A stretch of DNA of 64,000 nt from Coffea arabica (taxonomy: Eukaryota > Streptophyta > Magnoliopsida > Gentianales > Rubiaceae), in NCBI RefSeq assembly GCF_036785885.1, contig NC_092312.1, positions 16,262,001 to 16,326,000 on the forward strand, written 5' to 3'. This document shows positions 13,254 through 24,449 of the stretch, one piece after another (positions within the stretch are counted from its first letter, which is position 1; the number at the start of each line of letters is the position of its first letter). Position numbers and translations under genes: made by a program. The notes beneath the pieces are model-generated. The model saw only the letters and a program-made list of their open reading frames with translations. It did not search any database and was not told the DNA's origin.

Positions 13254-13454
13254 GAACCACCAGCTCTTGGCTGGTGGCGACCACCGAACCCTTAAGGCTT
13301 TGGTGGTTCTGCTTCAAATTTAGATAGGTGTATAGTGCATCCGTTTGATCCGGTGATAGTTCTATTTTCATCGATTTTTCGTAGGTTCAATTAAGTTTTT
13401 TTCGTAATTAGAGTAAGAATAGAAATATGAATGATAATTGAAAAAAAAAAAAAA
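13254..13454 (+). mobile_element. Short poly(A) retroposon with 13-bp target duplication
   Basis: About 200 bp that ends in an A tract of about 15 and is flanked by a perfect 13-bp direct repeat, atagatcatagat, at 13241-13253 and 13455-13467. This is the hallmark of LINE-machinery insertion. The head 'ggtggcgaccacc...ggtggttctgc' resembles the GC-rich patch at 23075-23115. I see no clear Pol III A/B boxes, so it may be a 5'-truncated LINE end or an unfamiliar SINE. Confidence 0.65.
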
Positions 13455-13467
13455 ATAGATCATAGAT

Positions 13468-13933
13468 AGAGCCGCTGTGTTTTGTCTGTTTCCAGCCAAA
13501 TTCAGCTGACACGAATGCCATTGCTATGTTGAGCCGGGAAGATGAAAAGAAATTCATTTATCCATTTAGACAACAGAAAAGAAATGAGACCCCGGCCCTA
13601 CCTCCTGTGCACTTTTGGCTTTCTGTCGGCCAGCGGGCCAGGAGAAAATGAACGTGGTTGTATTTGTTGTCTTTTTATTCTTTTTTTTATTATTTTTTTC
13701 CCCTACTATGTCCATATTGCTGTCTTTATTATTATTTATTATTATTAGTAATAAGAAAATGTTCCGTTTTTTGGTCGTCAATATTTTAGAAAATTTATTG
13801 ATGTGTATATATGTCTAGATAGGGGACGTTCCTAGTCCCCACCTACTATCAGAAAAGAAAGAAAAGAGAAGAAGGTTAAAAATGGGAAAAAAAAAGAGTT
13901 TCTATGCATGAGATAGTAAATATGATTAAAAGC
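13468..13933. other. Spacer before the LINE
   Basis: A low-complexity stretch with T- and TTA-rich runs (13670-13750). Short overlapping frames on both strands come from the repeats and resemble no protein. Confidence 0.4.
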
Positions 13934-13995
13934 GAAACCTAGTGTATTTTTTTTTTTTTTTTGTCGAAACTACAACATTGTATTAATAAGGAAAA

Positions 13996-16900
13996 TTACA
14001 GAGTAATTGGGCAACTGCCCGTACAATCTGCTTGGGCTAATTCAAGCAGCCAAACTGGGAAGTTTTCCTTCCATTCAGTATCGTTCTCCAAAGTAACAGC
14101 TATTTTAGCTATCTTGTGACTAACAAAGTTGTTCACCCTTTTTGTTAGGGTGAAACAACATTCATCAAATTTTGATTTAAGAATCCTAACATCATGTACA
14201 ATTGTTGCTATAGCAGCGTCCTCCTCCTCGCTACTCACTGCCTTAACCACCTGACTACAGTCCGTTTCAAACTCAACCCTTCGCCAACCTTGCTTGCGGG
14301 CAACTATCATAGCTTCCCTTAACGCCTTTGCTTCCTCCACCTTTGGGCTAGCACAACTCAGACTAGGAACAGCCCAAGCCCCCCGCAAACGTCCCAGCCA
14401 GTCCCGCGCCACCAGCCCCCATCCTGCCCTATCAGCTTCCTGATGTAGAGCTGCATCTGAATTCACCTTAACCCAACCAGCCCTTGGCTTCCCCCACCCT
14501 GAAACTGTTTTCTCTTTATCCTTCTGACCCTCATCAGTATTCCTCACTCCTTCCAGCAGATCCTGATACTCCCTCCATTCCCTCAATGCCTTCTCTACCA
14601 CCACCCTTGGATCATCACGATTCTCACCAAACTGTCTCGCATTCCTGGACTTCCATATTTGCCACAGTAGGTTGACAGTTAGAGTGATGCGTTCCCTCCC
14701 ATTATCCTCTTTTGCCGCCCCCTTTAATTCCTCCCACCAATGCCAGAAACTGCCTGATAACCTCTCTAAACCATCCCAATTCAGTGGCGCAAGCTTCCAT
14801 ATCACCCTGGCATAGTGACATTGAAACAAGCAGTGTTCAATAGTCTCCACCTTCTCCCCACAGCTTACACACACTGGATCACCTTTCGAGCACCTTCCTC
14901 TGATCACTGCATTCACTGGCAGCACCCCATGCAAGCATTTCCAAACGAAATGCTTCAGCTTTTGCTTCATGCTCAAGCCCCACAAAAAGGTCCAGCTCGG
15001 ATGAGTTCCCATCTTTGTACAACTAGAACTAGCATTTGCTGTGCTCTGCAGCCTCCTCCTTTTCCTTTTCTTGGCCAATCTATAGCCTGATTTAACTGTA
15101 TACTGACCTGTAGCAGAGAAGTTCCAATATATTCTATCCTTTAGTGGTTGTATCCCAAGCGGAATTCTCAATATCTCCCTCCCTTCCTCCTCCTCAAAAA
15201 CTTGCTTGACCAACTCCCTATCCCACTTCCCATCCCTAATTAGTTCACACACTTTCTGTACCTTCACCCCCTCCCTTCTCCTTGATTTGATCCTTCCATC
15301 CTCAGCACAAGGGAGCCACCGATCCAACCAAATGTTAATAGATTTCCCATCCCCAATCCTCTTCCTAGTTCCTTCTTCCAAAAGATCTTTTGCACTAAGA
15401 AGACTTTTCCAACACCATGAATCACCACTGGCTGCCTTTGTATCCCAAATGGACCTTCCTTTAAAGTATCTTGCCTTCATTACCCTGCTCACCAGAAGAT
15501 TTGGCCTAGTCAAAAGTCTCCAAAGCTGTTTCGCCAGCAATGCTAAATTGAACTCACTCAACTCCCTGAACCCCAAACCACCATCTGCCTTAACCTCAGT
15601 CAGCTTTCCCCACTTGAGCCAATGAATCCTTTGTTCAGCTTCCTTCTGACCCCACCAGAACCTGGCCATCTCAGAGCATATCTCCCTGCACAAGGACTGT
15701 GGCAGTAAGCAGCAAGACATGACATAGGTAGGTAGAGCCATTACCACTGACTTCAGCAATATCTCTTTCCCAGCATGACTCAATAGCTTCTCTTTCCACC
15801 CCGTAAGCCTTGCAGTTGTTTTTTGACGTATAAATTCGAAAACCTGCCTTTTAGACCTCCCAATAACCAGCGGTAAGCCCAAGTATTTGCTCTGTAACAC
15901 TTGCCTCATTCCCTGTAGCTCAGCCAGCACTCTTCTTTTATGCACCTCCTTTACGTTCCTACTAAAAAATATTGAGGATTTCTCTATATTGATCTTCTGA
16001 CCAGAAGCTCGTTCATAAGCTTCTAGAATCATCCTCAGCTGACCAGCTTCCTCTCCATTAGCCTTGCAGAAAATCAGTGAATCATCTGCAAAAAACAAAT
16101 GCGACAACCTGGGAGCACCTCTTGCAAGCTTCAATCCTGACAACCTCCCTCGATCATTAGCTTGCTTTAATAGAGAGGTAAAACCTTCAGCACATATCAA
16201 GAACAAAAATGGGGACAAAGGATCCCCTTGTCTCAATCCTCTAGTAGGTCTAATGAAACCAGTCTTTTCCCCATTAAAATTCACAGCATAGGAGACACTA
16301 GTCACACAGTTCATAATCCAATTGATCCACCTAGGACAGAAACCCATCCTAAACATCACCTTGGCCAAAAATTCCCACTCAACCCTGTCATATGCCTTGG
16401 ACATATCTAGTTTGAGAGCCATGTACCCCTCTTTCCCATTCCTTTTATTTTTTAGGAAATGCACACATTCGTGAGCTACAAGAACATTATCCAAGATCTG
16501 TCTTCCCGGGACAAACGCAGACTGAGACTCACTGATACAACTACTAAGAACAGTTTTGAATCTATTGGTCAGAACTTTGGAAATGATTTTATAAAGCACA
16601 TTACATAGGCTAATTGGTCTGAAATCAGTCATTCTACAAGGAGCTTCAGTTTTGGGAATCAAGCTAATCAAAGTTTCATTGATAGACTTTAGCAAATAAC
16701 CAGAGTGGAAAAAGCTATGCACCGCCCTGATAACATCAGATTTAATAATATGCCAAAACTTTTGAAAAAAGGCAGGCGACATACCATCTGGACCTGGGGA
16801 CTTGTTCGGATGCATTGAGAATACAGCTCGACTTATTTCCTGCTCAGTAACTGGCCTGATTAGTCTCCTACTCATAGCAGCAGTTATAGTTTGTGGAACT

Positions 16901-18153
16901 CCTTGCAATAGTCCTGCAAAATCCCCAGGCTTATCTGAGGAGAAAATTTGTGAAAAATAATCCAAGATTTCCTTGCAGGTCTCCTCCTCTCCCTCACACC
17001 ATTCCCCACTCCCCTTCTGCAGAACACTAATTCTATTTCTTTTTCTCCTACCAGCCACCAAAGCATGAAAATAGCCCGTGTTTTTATCCCCCTCCTTAAG
17101 CCACTGCACCCTAGCCTTTTGACTCCAGTAAATTTCTTCTCTCTTGTAAGCCTCAGCCAATTGTTTCTTCATTTTGATCAACTGTGCCCGAGAACCTCCA
17201 TCCACTTTTTCCTTCATTTCCTGTATCTGTTTTTTCAGCAAATCAATCTGTTTACGAGAATTTCCTGCACATCCTCTATTCCATTTCAACAAATCCATTC
17301 TAACCTGTCTAATTCTACACTGTACTTTGTATAAACTGGAACCCTGCTGCCTCTCCCCCCATGCCTTCCTTACCACTTCCCCTATACCCTCTTGTTGTAG
17401 CCACCTTGAATCAAACATAAACCTTTTTTTCCCCCTCCGCCTTAATGGTCTTGTATCCAAGATTAACATACAATGATCAGAAGCCTCAGTATCCACCTGT
17501 AAACACTTAGCTTTCCCCATCCGATCTACCCAATCCTTGGAACCTAGAATCCTATCTAATCTCTCTTTCACCTCCCCTGCATTCCCCCAATTATTGCTCC
17601 AAGTCCATGGTTTGCCTTCATATCCAATATCCACCAGTTCATTGTCATTGATAAAAGATCTGAAGTCTCGCAACCTCCTTTCTGACCGCAGGTTCCCACC
17701 CCACTTTTCGCCATTGGAAACGATGTCATTCATATCCCCCATAATAGCCCAATATTTTCCCCACAATATCTTCCTCCTGGACACAACCTCCCACTGTGCC
17801 TTTCTAACTTCCGCATCCGTACTAGCATAAACACATATACACCACCACTCACATTTTGCTTCACTATCTTCTATTAAAATCTCAATGGTAAAGCTAGTAA
17901 ACAAAGTCTTTTTAACCGCCAATTCCTTTCTCCATAATACAGCCAAACCCCCTGCAATACCAACTGGATCCACCACAAAAACATTATCAAACTTAATCCA
18001 CTGCTTCACCTTATTTAAGTAACTTTTCTTTTTTTTTGTTTCTGACAAAAAAACTAAGTCTGGAGAGTGGAGTCTCACGACCTCCCTCAACTGGGGAACT
18101 GTCAAGGGGCTCCCCACACCACGACAGTTCCACACCAGAGCCTTCATGAACAC
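13996..18153 (-). CDS. LINE ORF2: endonuclease, reverse transcriptase, RNase H
   Basis: One open frame of 1385 aa. The apurinic-like endonuclease is at about 1-230 (WNCRG 8-12, E38, GDMND 139-143, SDH 225-227). The reverse transcriptase is at about 440-720: KSPGPDG 451-457, FVPGR 547-551, DMSKAYDRV 583-591, GLRQGDPLSP 639-648 and the catalytic FADDSLIF 688-695. A zf-RVT zinc-binding segment has C1095, C1098, H1107 and C1112. A C-terminal RNase H domain (about 1225-1365) has D1233, E1273/E1274, D1298 and H1346. All core catalytic residues I can check are present. The start ATG at 18153 overlaps the end of ORF1 by 10 bases, a layout found in plant L1 elements. Length and domain order are normal for plant L1 ORF2 with RNase H. 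Confidence 0.95.
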   Translation of the reverse strand: MFMKALVWNCRGVGSPLTVPQLREVVRLHSPDLVFLSETKKKKSYLNKVKQWIKFDNVFVVDPVGIAGGLAVLWRKELAVKKTLFTSFTIEILIEDSEAKCEWWCICVYASTDAEVRKAQWEVVSRRKILWGKYWAIMGDMNDIVSNGEKWGGNLRSERRLRDFRSFINDNELVDIGYEGKPWTWSNNWGNAGEVKERLDRILGSKDWVDRMGKAKCLQVDTEASDHCMLILDTRPLRRRGKKRFMFDSRWLQQEGIGEVVRKAWGERQQGSSLYKVQCRIRQVRMDLLKWNRGCAGNSRKQIDLLKKQIQEMKEKVDGGSRAQLIKMKKQLAEAYKREEIYWSQKARVQWLKEGDKNTGYFHALVAGRRKRNRISVLQKGSGEWCEGEEETCKEILDYFSQIFSSDKPGDFAGLLQGVPQTITAAMSRRLIRPVTEQEISRAVFSMHPNKSPGPDGMSPAFFQKFWHIIKSDVIRAVHSFFHSGYLLKSINETLISLIPKTEAPCRMTDFRPISLCNVLYKIISKVLTNRFKTVLSSCISESQSAFVPGRQILDNVLVAHECVHFLKNKRNGKEGYMALKLDMSKAYDRVEWEFLAKVMFRMGFCPRWINWIMNCVTSVSYAVNFNGEKTGFIRPTRGLRQGDPLSPFLFLICAEGFTSLLKQANDRGRLSGLKLARGAPRLSHLFFADDSLIFCKANGEEAGQLRMILEAYERASGQKINIEKSSIFFSRNVKEVHKRRVLAELQGMRQVLQSKYLGLPLVIGRSKRQVFEFIRQKTTARLTGWKEKLLSHAGKEILLKSVVMALPTYVMSCCLLPQSLCREICSEMARFWWGQKEAEQRIHWLKWGKLTEVKADGGLGFRELSEFNLALLAKQLWRLLTRPNLLVSRVMKARYFKGRSIWDTKAASGDSWCWKSLLSAKDLLEEGTRKRIGDGKSINIWLDRWLPCAEDGRIKSRRREGVKVQKVCELIRDGKWDRELVKQVFEEEEGREILRIPLGIQPLKDRIYWNFSATGQYTVKSGYRLAKKRKRRRLQSTANASSSCTKMGTHPSWTFLWGLSMKQKLKHFVWKCLHGVLPVNAVIRGRCSKGDPVCVSCGEKVETIEHCLFQCHYARVIWKLAPLNWDGLERLSGSFWHWWEELKGAAKEDNGRERITLTVNLLWQIWKSRNARQFGENRDDPRVVVEKALREWREYQDLLEGVRNTDEGQKDKEKTVSGWGKPRAGWVKVNSDAALHQEADRAGWGLVARDWLGRLRGAWAVPSLSCASPKVEEAKALREAMIVARKQGWRRVEFETDCSQVVKAVSSEEEDAAIATIVHDVRILKSKFDECCFTLTKRVNNFVSHKIAKIAVTLENDTEWKENFPVWLLELAQADCTGSCPITL

Positions 18154-18341
18154 CTTGGAGCCCCTTCTAGGGTGGGCTCCAAACCCTCAGACAGATCCAT
18201 ACATTCGCAAACCTCAATCCCAGTTCTAGCCTTCTTCCAATTTTCCTTGCCTACTCCCCCCACGCTCCCCTCCCTCTCTCCAACCACCAGCTTCCTTTTC
18301 CCATTCCCAGCTCCACTCAGCTCTACATTCACCTCCCCCAA
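18144..18341 (-). pseudogene. LINE ORF1 C-terminal remnant
   Basis: The last 65 codons of the element's ORF1 (nucleic-acid-binding protein), ending GAPRCS just inside the ORF2 start. It is basic (KRK, KKAR). The rest of ORF1 is missing because the insertion is 5'-truncated at 18341, right at the target duplication. On its own this copy could not supply ORF1 protein. Confidence 0.7.
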
Positions 18342-18356
18342 GAAACCTAGTGTATT

Positions 18357-19840
18357 AACTCTTCATTTTTAGCCTTTTTTGGATTGTATTTTTTATAAAA
18401 AAAAATTACTGTAATAATTTAATAAATAAAAAAATGTGTTTACGAATGGCGGAATTGCTGTCCAAAACCAAACTAATAAAGGGCAACAGAGCAACGGACT
18501 CCGTTAACAGTCGCAATAAGCCAATGAATTTGTTGGTGGTGGTGCGGTGTTTCAGAAGAAAGAGAGTAGGGTTAAATTAAACCAATCGATAAGGACGACG
18601 ACTATTTAGAGGATGAGACAGGGCCGGGAGATTTCAGATTAGTACGGAGCTGGCGAGGAGGCCCAATAATTAGAAAAAGAACATATAAAAAATTGCTTGG
18701 CTGTTTTGATTGCCACGAACTCACTTCTTATACCAGACACGTCCTCAATTGCTCATATGGCTCCTTCATTGTCCACGTCATTCTCTCCTGTTACTCTATT
18801 ATTATTATTATATGTCTATTAATTATATTTGTTCTGCCAAGGCGCCATTAATTACAGTTTAATCCACAAAACTTGAATTAGCGGGAGTATATTGCAAAGA
18901 GACAGCTTAATTTGCTCGGTTTGAAAAGACTTTTACCTGCTCTTGGGGACTTGCGCCCGTCGTCCCTTTGTATGGAACCTAATGAGCGGAAATCACGCCA
19001 AAAAAAATTTTACAAACCACTTTTTAATTAATCTTTTTGTCTTTTTTTTTATTTTTTAAAACTCGTGTGCATCCCATCATTCAAAATGTTTTCATAATTA
19101 TCTCAAATAATTTTCCATCTATTGAAAAAAATACCAAAATTAAATAAGAAAACGTAACCAAAGTAAGAAATTTAATAAAAGTAAGCATCTGGCCTATTAA
19201 GTTAAATGCATTTGCTGGAGCACTTAATAGCAAAATCCCTACGTAATGGCTTTCAATTATCCATTAACCGATAAAGCAATCAATATAGGATGAATAGCAA
19301 AAAAATCCGATGAGCTATTACACCAATTGCATTTTATACCCTAGGGTAATTTAATAGGTAGATTGCACGAATTCGGTGTCTATGGTAATCATTTGGTTTT
19401 GAAAAACAAAATGTACTTTTAGTTAGGGTGACGTATTTATATTTGTAGAAATTTGTCAATTTACGAGTGTAGTTCAAGAATTGTGGCCTTTTGTTTTGAA
19501 AAAAAAAAGTCGTGATGTTTAATTATAACTCGAAGTAAAAAGTTTTTAACTAAATTTCTATTTTTCGTCGTTGGATTATTTTAACAAAACAACAACAAAA
19601 GTTAAGTGAATGAAACATAATAAGTACATAATATAATTTTTATTAAATCAAAACATTCATTAATACGTTATAAGACAACTATTCATTTATCTATATTCTC
19701 GTCTTTGCAACTGTAAAGATTTAAAAATTATTTTTTATTTTTTATTTTTTCTTTGAATACGTTTTTCATTATTTTACTTTATTTATTTTAATTTTTTAGA
19801 TACTTTTATAAGAGAGTTAAGATTTTTATCGTTTTTGTTT
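18357..19840. other. AT-rich spacer
   Basis: I see no gene here. The stretch has short A/T tracts and several trinucleotide runs such as 'ttattattatta' near 18800. No inverted or direct repeat pair with target duplication stands out. Confidence 0.4.
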
Positions 19841-22600
19841 TATATGTTAGTGCATGTTAAGTTCGTAATACATTAGAGAAGTTGGACCCAATAGTGAAGT
19901 ATGTGCCATAAATTTTGAAGATTTGAAAGAGTTTTGTGCAAAGGGATATTATTTTATAAGGTGTTAAGAGATAATTAGAGGTTGACTAGATATTTTAGTA
20001 CTTGAAAGACAATTAAATGATGATTACCTCTTGGAGTGCCATTTGTTAAAAAATCATGGAACCTTAATCTTGACCAAAATCATTCTTAGTCTTTATTTTA
20101 AAAAAATTGACCAAAAAACCTCTCATTTTTCTTTCTCCTTGCCCAAACCTCCTAGCAAGAAAAGAGAGGAAAAAAACTCCAAATTCTAACTTGATTCCTT
20201 ACTTAAATTCTAGAGAAATTCATCTTAAAATCCTAATCCAATCCTTGGAAAATTATATCAAAAAAGGGAGGAGATCTTGTGTGGAGAAATTTGGGGGAAA
20301 AGGAAGCTCTTGGTTGCATTTCCTCATAAGGTTTAAAGGTATTTATGTCCATAAACCATATTTTCTTCTTTATTTTGCACATGAACAGATTTAAGATTTG
20401 GTTATGGTAGATTCTATGGAAAATTTTAATAGTGCGTGTAGTAAATTGAAATTTCCAACTTTGATTTAGAAATTTCAGTTTTGATATGTTAATTTCAATT
20501 TTGCTATGTCCTTATTGTCTTGTCATGAGAATTTTGTAGTTTTTGTATGCACTTTTGGTTTAACTATAGGAATTTTCAACTTTATTTTGTAAATTTCGGC
20601 GTAGGGTTTAATTTCAAAATTTGGTATGATAGTATAATAGCTAGTTTTATGTCTAATTTAATTAGTTTTGTGGCCTAAAATAAGTACCTCTTATAACTTA
20701 TAACTTGTGGTCTTGATTAAGGTTGGTTTGCCATGTAGTTAAGCCTTGAATTTGGAGGAAAATTTAAGGAGAAATAGGGGAAATGCTGTCCGATTTGGAA
20801 TCATCTTGGTTTCCTTTGATTCTTGAGTGATTTTGTGGTAAATTTGTTTAAGATACTTTGTGAACCTCTAAGTTTTACTTATATACTGAATTTTGGTTGA
20901 AATGAAGAAATTTCATTGATGTTTCCCTATAATTTTGTTGGTTGCAAATTTGCTTGTTGGCCAATCTAATAGTGATGCATTTCACTTTGTTTTTCAACAT
21001 TTTCATGCTGAGTTTCGGTCAAATCTTGGTCTAATCACTTGTTAAGATTCTTATGGGTTGAACTTGAGTGAAAATCATGAATTTTGGAAGGTGAAAACCT
21101 CATATTGTGCTTGTTTCTTTTCTAAAAATTCTGTTTGGATGGCAGCTTAGTTGCCTTGCTGTTTTAGTCTTAAAGTCCCCTTATTCGGTGGTCTTTTGAA
21201 CTCAATCTTACTCATATTACTTGCTAAAATCTTGAACTACAAAGGTGTGCTGAATTGGAATAAATCCAATAACTTTAAAAGGGTGAACTGCCTTGATTTC
21301 TTCACTATTTTGCTACTGAAAATTTCCAGCAACGAAATGAAATGTGGAATTCTTTGGTTGCTCGTGTTTCTTGGATTCATATGCTCTCATTCCACTCCAA
21401 AATCATACTTGAATCTTTACCCTAACATCTATTTGGATTTTCTTTGGTTCACCAAAGTTTTGAACGGTTGAACCATGATATTTTGTCTTGGTTACTTTTA
21501 GGGTTTGACGGTGAATACGAGAATCACCGAGGGACAAACGTTTAGCGTTGCTCTACTTTGAAACAGTAAGTGTACCATTTACATGACTTATTGCTTAAGT
21601 GAACTACTTTGTAATTCAGATTTATGATTTGTATGACTATGGTTTTGGTTTAATATGAACTGGACAAGTGTGTACTTTATGACACTCGGTCCCACTTGAC
21701 TATTTGATTGGTCTACTGTTTATTTGAAATATGGTACTTGTGCATAAATTTGACGTTGTTTGGAATATCATATCCAACGACCACACTGTGAATTTGGACC
21801 TGAATGTCATTAGTAGTTAATCGAATCGAACCAACAAGAATTTGGTTGAGATAGATTGACGGGTCATGAGGAAAACTGTCACTGATTCACTAAGTATTGA
21901 ATTCTTTTGATATTTGGTATATTCGAGTAGTACCACCACTGTTGCTATTTGGTATTCGGGTCCGATAAGGGGTATGATTGGTGAACGGAAACTATGATAA
22001 AGTGGGGATCTACGGTCAATGTTAATGCTTCTCTAAATGTTGACAGAATGTCAACGGATTTGGATCAAATTACTGCGACTGGGAATTTGGCTTTTGAGAT
22101 CCAATTGTATCCTTTTACCTCAATCACTTTGTGTTAGTTGTGGTGTTTACTTATCTCCCTAGCTGGTGCTTAGATTTGATAGTTTAAAGTTCGAACTATG
22201 TGATTTTGACTATGTGACCCTATGGTACCTCATTGAGCAAAACCTCATTCTGTTATCCTTATTTTTCTTTCAAGGGCGAAAACTTGGGCCGAAAATTTTG
22301 GGAAGAGTTTGAGCTAGCACTAGTCTTTAAGCGTTTTTTTTTAAACTCCTTTGTATTAGCAAATCTTGTATGTATTCGCATAAGATTGAACATTTTGACT
22401 TATACTCTAAGTTTGAATCGTTAATGACTCTATTGTATATAGTTGGGTAGAAATGTTTTGATGTTACTTGTTCATATTAGTGTTTTTTAAGAATATTTGG
22501 ATTATTGAATTCTGGTGAGAGTTGGACAGATAGTCCGCTAACTCTTGGGATATGTTCTAGGAGAAAGTGCAGCTGTCATAGCAACCCTCAAGGAAAAATG
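19840..22600. mobile_element. Possible LTR-retroelement fossil (Ty3/gypsy-like LTR)
   Basis: A 2.7-kb non-coding block whose style matches old plant Ty3/gypsy LTRs. It contains a promoter-like mRNA start and leader region and GC-poor LTR sequence, and I can see no gag-pol body. No paired LTR is seen, so it may be a solo LTR or an isolated piece. The edges are guesses and the family call is tentative. It looks broken and old. Confidence 0.35.
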
Positions 22601-23887
22601 TACAACTTGACCATTCCATAGTTCAAACTTTGAAAAACAATCACACATAGTGCAAAATAGAAGTAGAAAAATAACATTGCTAATTAGATATAAATCTTGA
22701 TTTTATATATTTGTGAAGAGAATTTTAAAATTATATGAATTTTATCAGTTTGTATTATATACAAAAGATCATACATACAGTATGTAGAACCAAAAACTTA
22801 AATATTAAAGTTGAAAGATCAAGAACTTAAAAATTCAAAGAAATTTTTGTTGACATAATAGATTGATTTTTAATAACTTAATATGTCATGCTAAAAAAGA
22901 TAATAACAAGTTAAATTTTATAAATAAATTAACTAAATAGCAAGATCACAAGTATTGAAGTATGAGTTCAAAATTAGGTAGAGAAGGAATTGAATTTTTG
23001 GAAAGAAGACTTTCAATGTAAAATTTCAAAATTATCTAGGGGCCATGAGGTATATGTCAAAACTGGGGGGGGGGGGTGGCCGCCACCCTGTCCTCTGGTG
23101 GTTCCGCCGATGCAGACAAGTATATTTGTTTAGCTCATAGATTATGTCGCAAAGTTACAATGGCGGTATATCTCAATTCTCAACTAAGGCGCTATTGAAA
23201 TTATGATTGTAGTCTCATAATGATATTAATTTTAAACCCTCGTGGTTGAAATGTTGTCTATTTTAAACTGAATTTGTTCTGAATCCGATGTATATGAAAA
23301 CACAAAAGGAAGCTGGTGAATCTCTTAGCAAGGAAAAGTCATCATCTTATTCCTCTGTGGGGAACAAATCACAACCTCAAAATTCTTCAAAAATACTAGA
23401 ACAAAAGAGGCTGCGATACTTGCGAGCTTGGACAAGTAGAGGCTTCCTATTTGTGTAGGATAACATCAAACTCGCAGGTCCAACTAGGCTACAGGGGGAT
23501 AGCGTTGGGCCTTCACTTGTCAACATTACTATTCCAACATCATGGGCCTAAATTTGGAGCGATCAAATAAGTATTGCCCGAAACTGATGACCATCCATCA
23601 TCACAATTTACAAACTCTCACCCCCACCAACTGGCAGCGCAAACCTTGAGGCGGGTCATAACAAAAATCCCAACTCAAATGCCCTGATATTTGCCCAACT
23701 TCATCACCAATTTCCTTTTTTTTTTTTGGCCCGCATTGTAACTATGAATTTGTGAAACTATTAATATCAAAACACTTGCTAATTGCTACGGCGGGATGGC
23801 TCAATTCGAGCTTGACGTGAGTTTTTTTTTTTTTGTTATTTAATAGTAGTACTTAACTTTCTTGATTTTCAAATATATTTTTTTAAC
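22600..23887. other. Spacer with a GC-rich repeat patch
   Basis: Mostly AT-rich. At 23065-23115 a G run is followed by a GC-rich patch (gtggccgccaccc, then ctggtggttccgcc) of a kind common at transposon ends. It resembles the head of the retroposon at 13254. No gene is seen. Confidence 0.4.
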
Positions 23888-24221
23888 GTTAAATCCACTT
23901 TGCACCATTTTACTATATTTGAATTCTCACTTTGATCCTTAAAACTTCAAAATGGAACACTTTAGTTCCTAAATTATAAAATTTATTGTACTTAAGTTCC
24001 TAAAATATATAATTTATATATTTTAATCCCTAATGTATAAAACTTGTTCCAATTCAGTTCCTAAAGAATATCACTCTGGCATAAAATTTGTCTCACTTTT
24101 TTAATAAATGTTATTTAAGTGGGATAAATTTTATAATGTAGGGATTAAAGTGTCCCATTTTTAAATTTAAGGATTAAAGTAAAAATTTAGATATAATTAA
24201 AGGGTGTAAAGTGGAATTAAC
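23888..24221. mobile_element. MULE-type MITE with long inverted ends
   Basis: The left end, GTTAAATCCACTTTGCACC followed by a 'ctttgatcct' block, is the imperfect reverse complement of the right end, 'aggattaaag' through GGGTGTAAAGTGGAATTAAC. The inverted ends span roughly 50 bases. Long imperfect inverted repeats with no coding capacity fit a Mutator-like MITE. I could not settle the 9-bp target duplication. Confidence 0.6.
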
Positions 24222-24260
24222 TATATTATTGACCCCCTCTCTCTTTTCCACTAGGCATTT

Positions 24261-24431
24261 TTTTTTTGGTGTCAACACAGGGTGTCCGGGTCAATACTCG
24301 AAAGTGGGCCCGACTTAATCCCCCCTGGAGTACAGCGCCACCCCAACCGCACCCAAGCGTTAAGTGAGGTTCGATCCCACGACCTGCGAGTGCCGGAAGC
24401 AGCCACAGACCGCGTGATCTAGCCGCGGGGG
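24261..24431 (-). mobile_element. tRNA-derived SINE, 18-bp target duplication
   Basis: A 171-bp minus-strand SINE. The perfect direct repeat cttttccactaggcattt flanks it at 24243-24260 and 24432-24449. Read on the minus strand, the head carries an A-box-like TAGATCACGCGG and a B box GGGATCGAACC, and the body ends GTTGACACC followed by poly(A). The same body type forms the second half of the composite SINE at 31677-32016. Confidence 0.88.
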
Positions 24432-24449
24432 CTTTTCCACTAGGCATTT

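Larger units (their letters stand above)
13949..18341 (-). mobile_element. L1-type plant LINE, 5'-truncated, ORF2 fully open
   Basis: A minus-strand non-LTR retrotransposon of about 4.39 kb. A perfect 15-bp target duplication, gaaacctagtgtatt, flanks it at 13934-13948 and 18342-18356. Its 3' end is a poly(A) tail, seen as T at 13949-13962, preceded by TTTCGACA. Only the last 65 or so codons of ORF1 remain at the 5' end, so the copy was truncated during insertion. The matching target repeats and uninterrupted ORF2 suggest a recent insertion. It lies in the spacer between the PCH1-like and RER1 genes and disrupts neither. Confidence 0.93.

Noticed and set aside
14484-18372. Many plus-strand open frames of 60-139 codons opposite the LINE
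   Set aside because: They are antisense shadows of ORF2 with no domain of their own.
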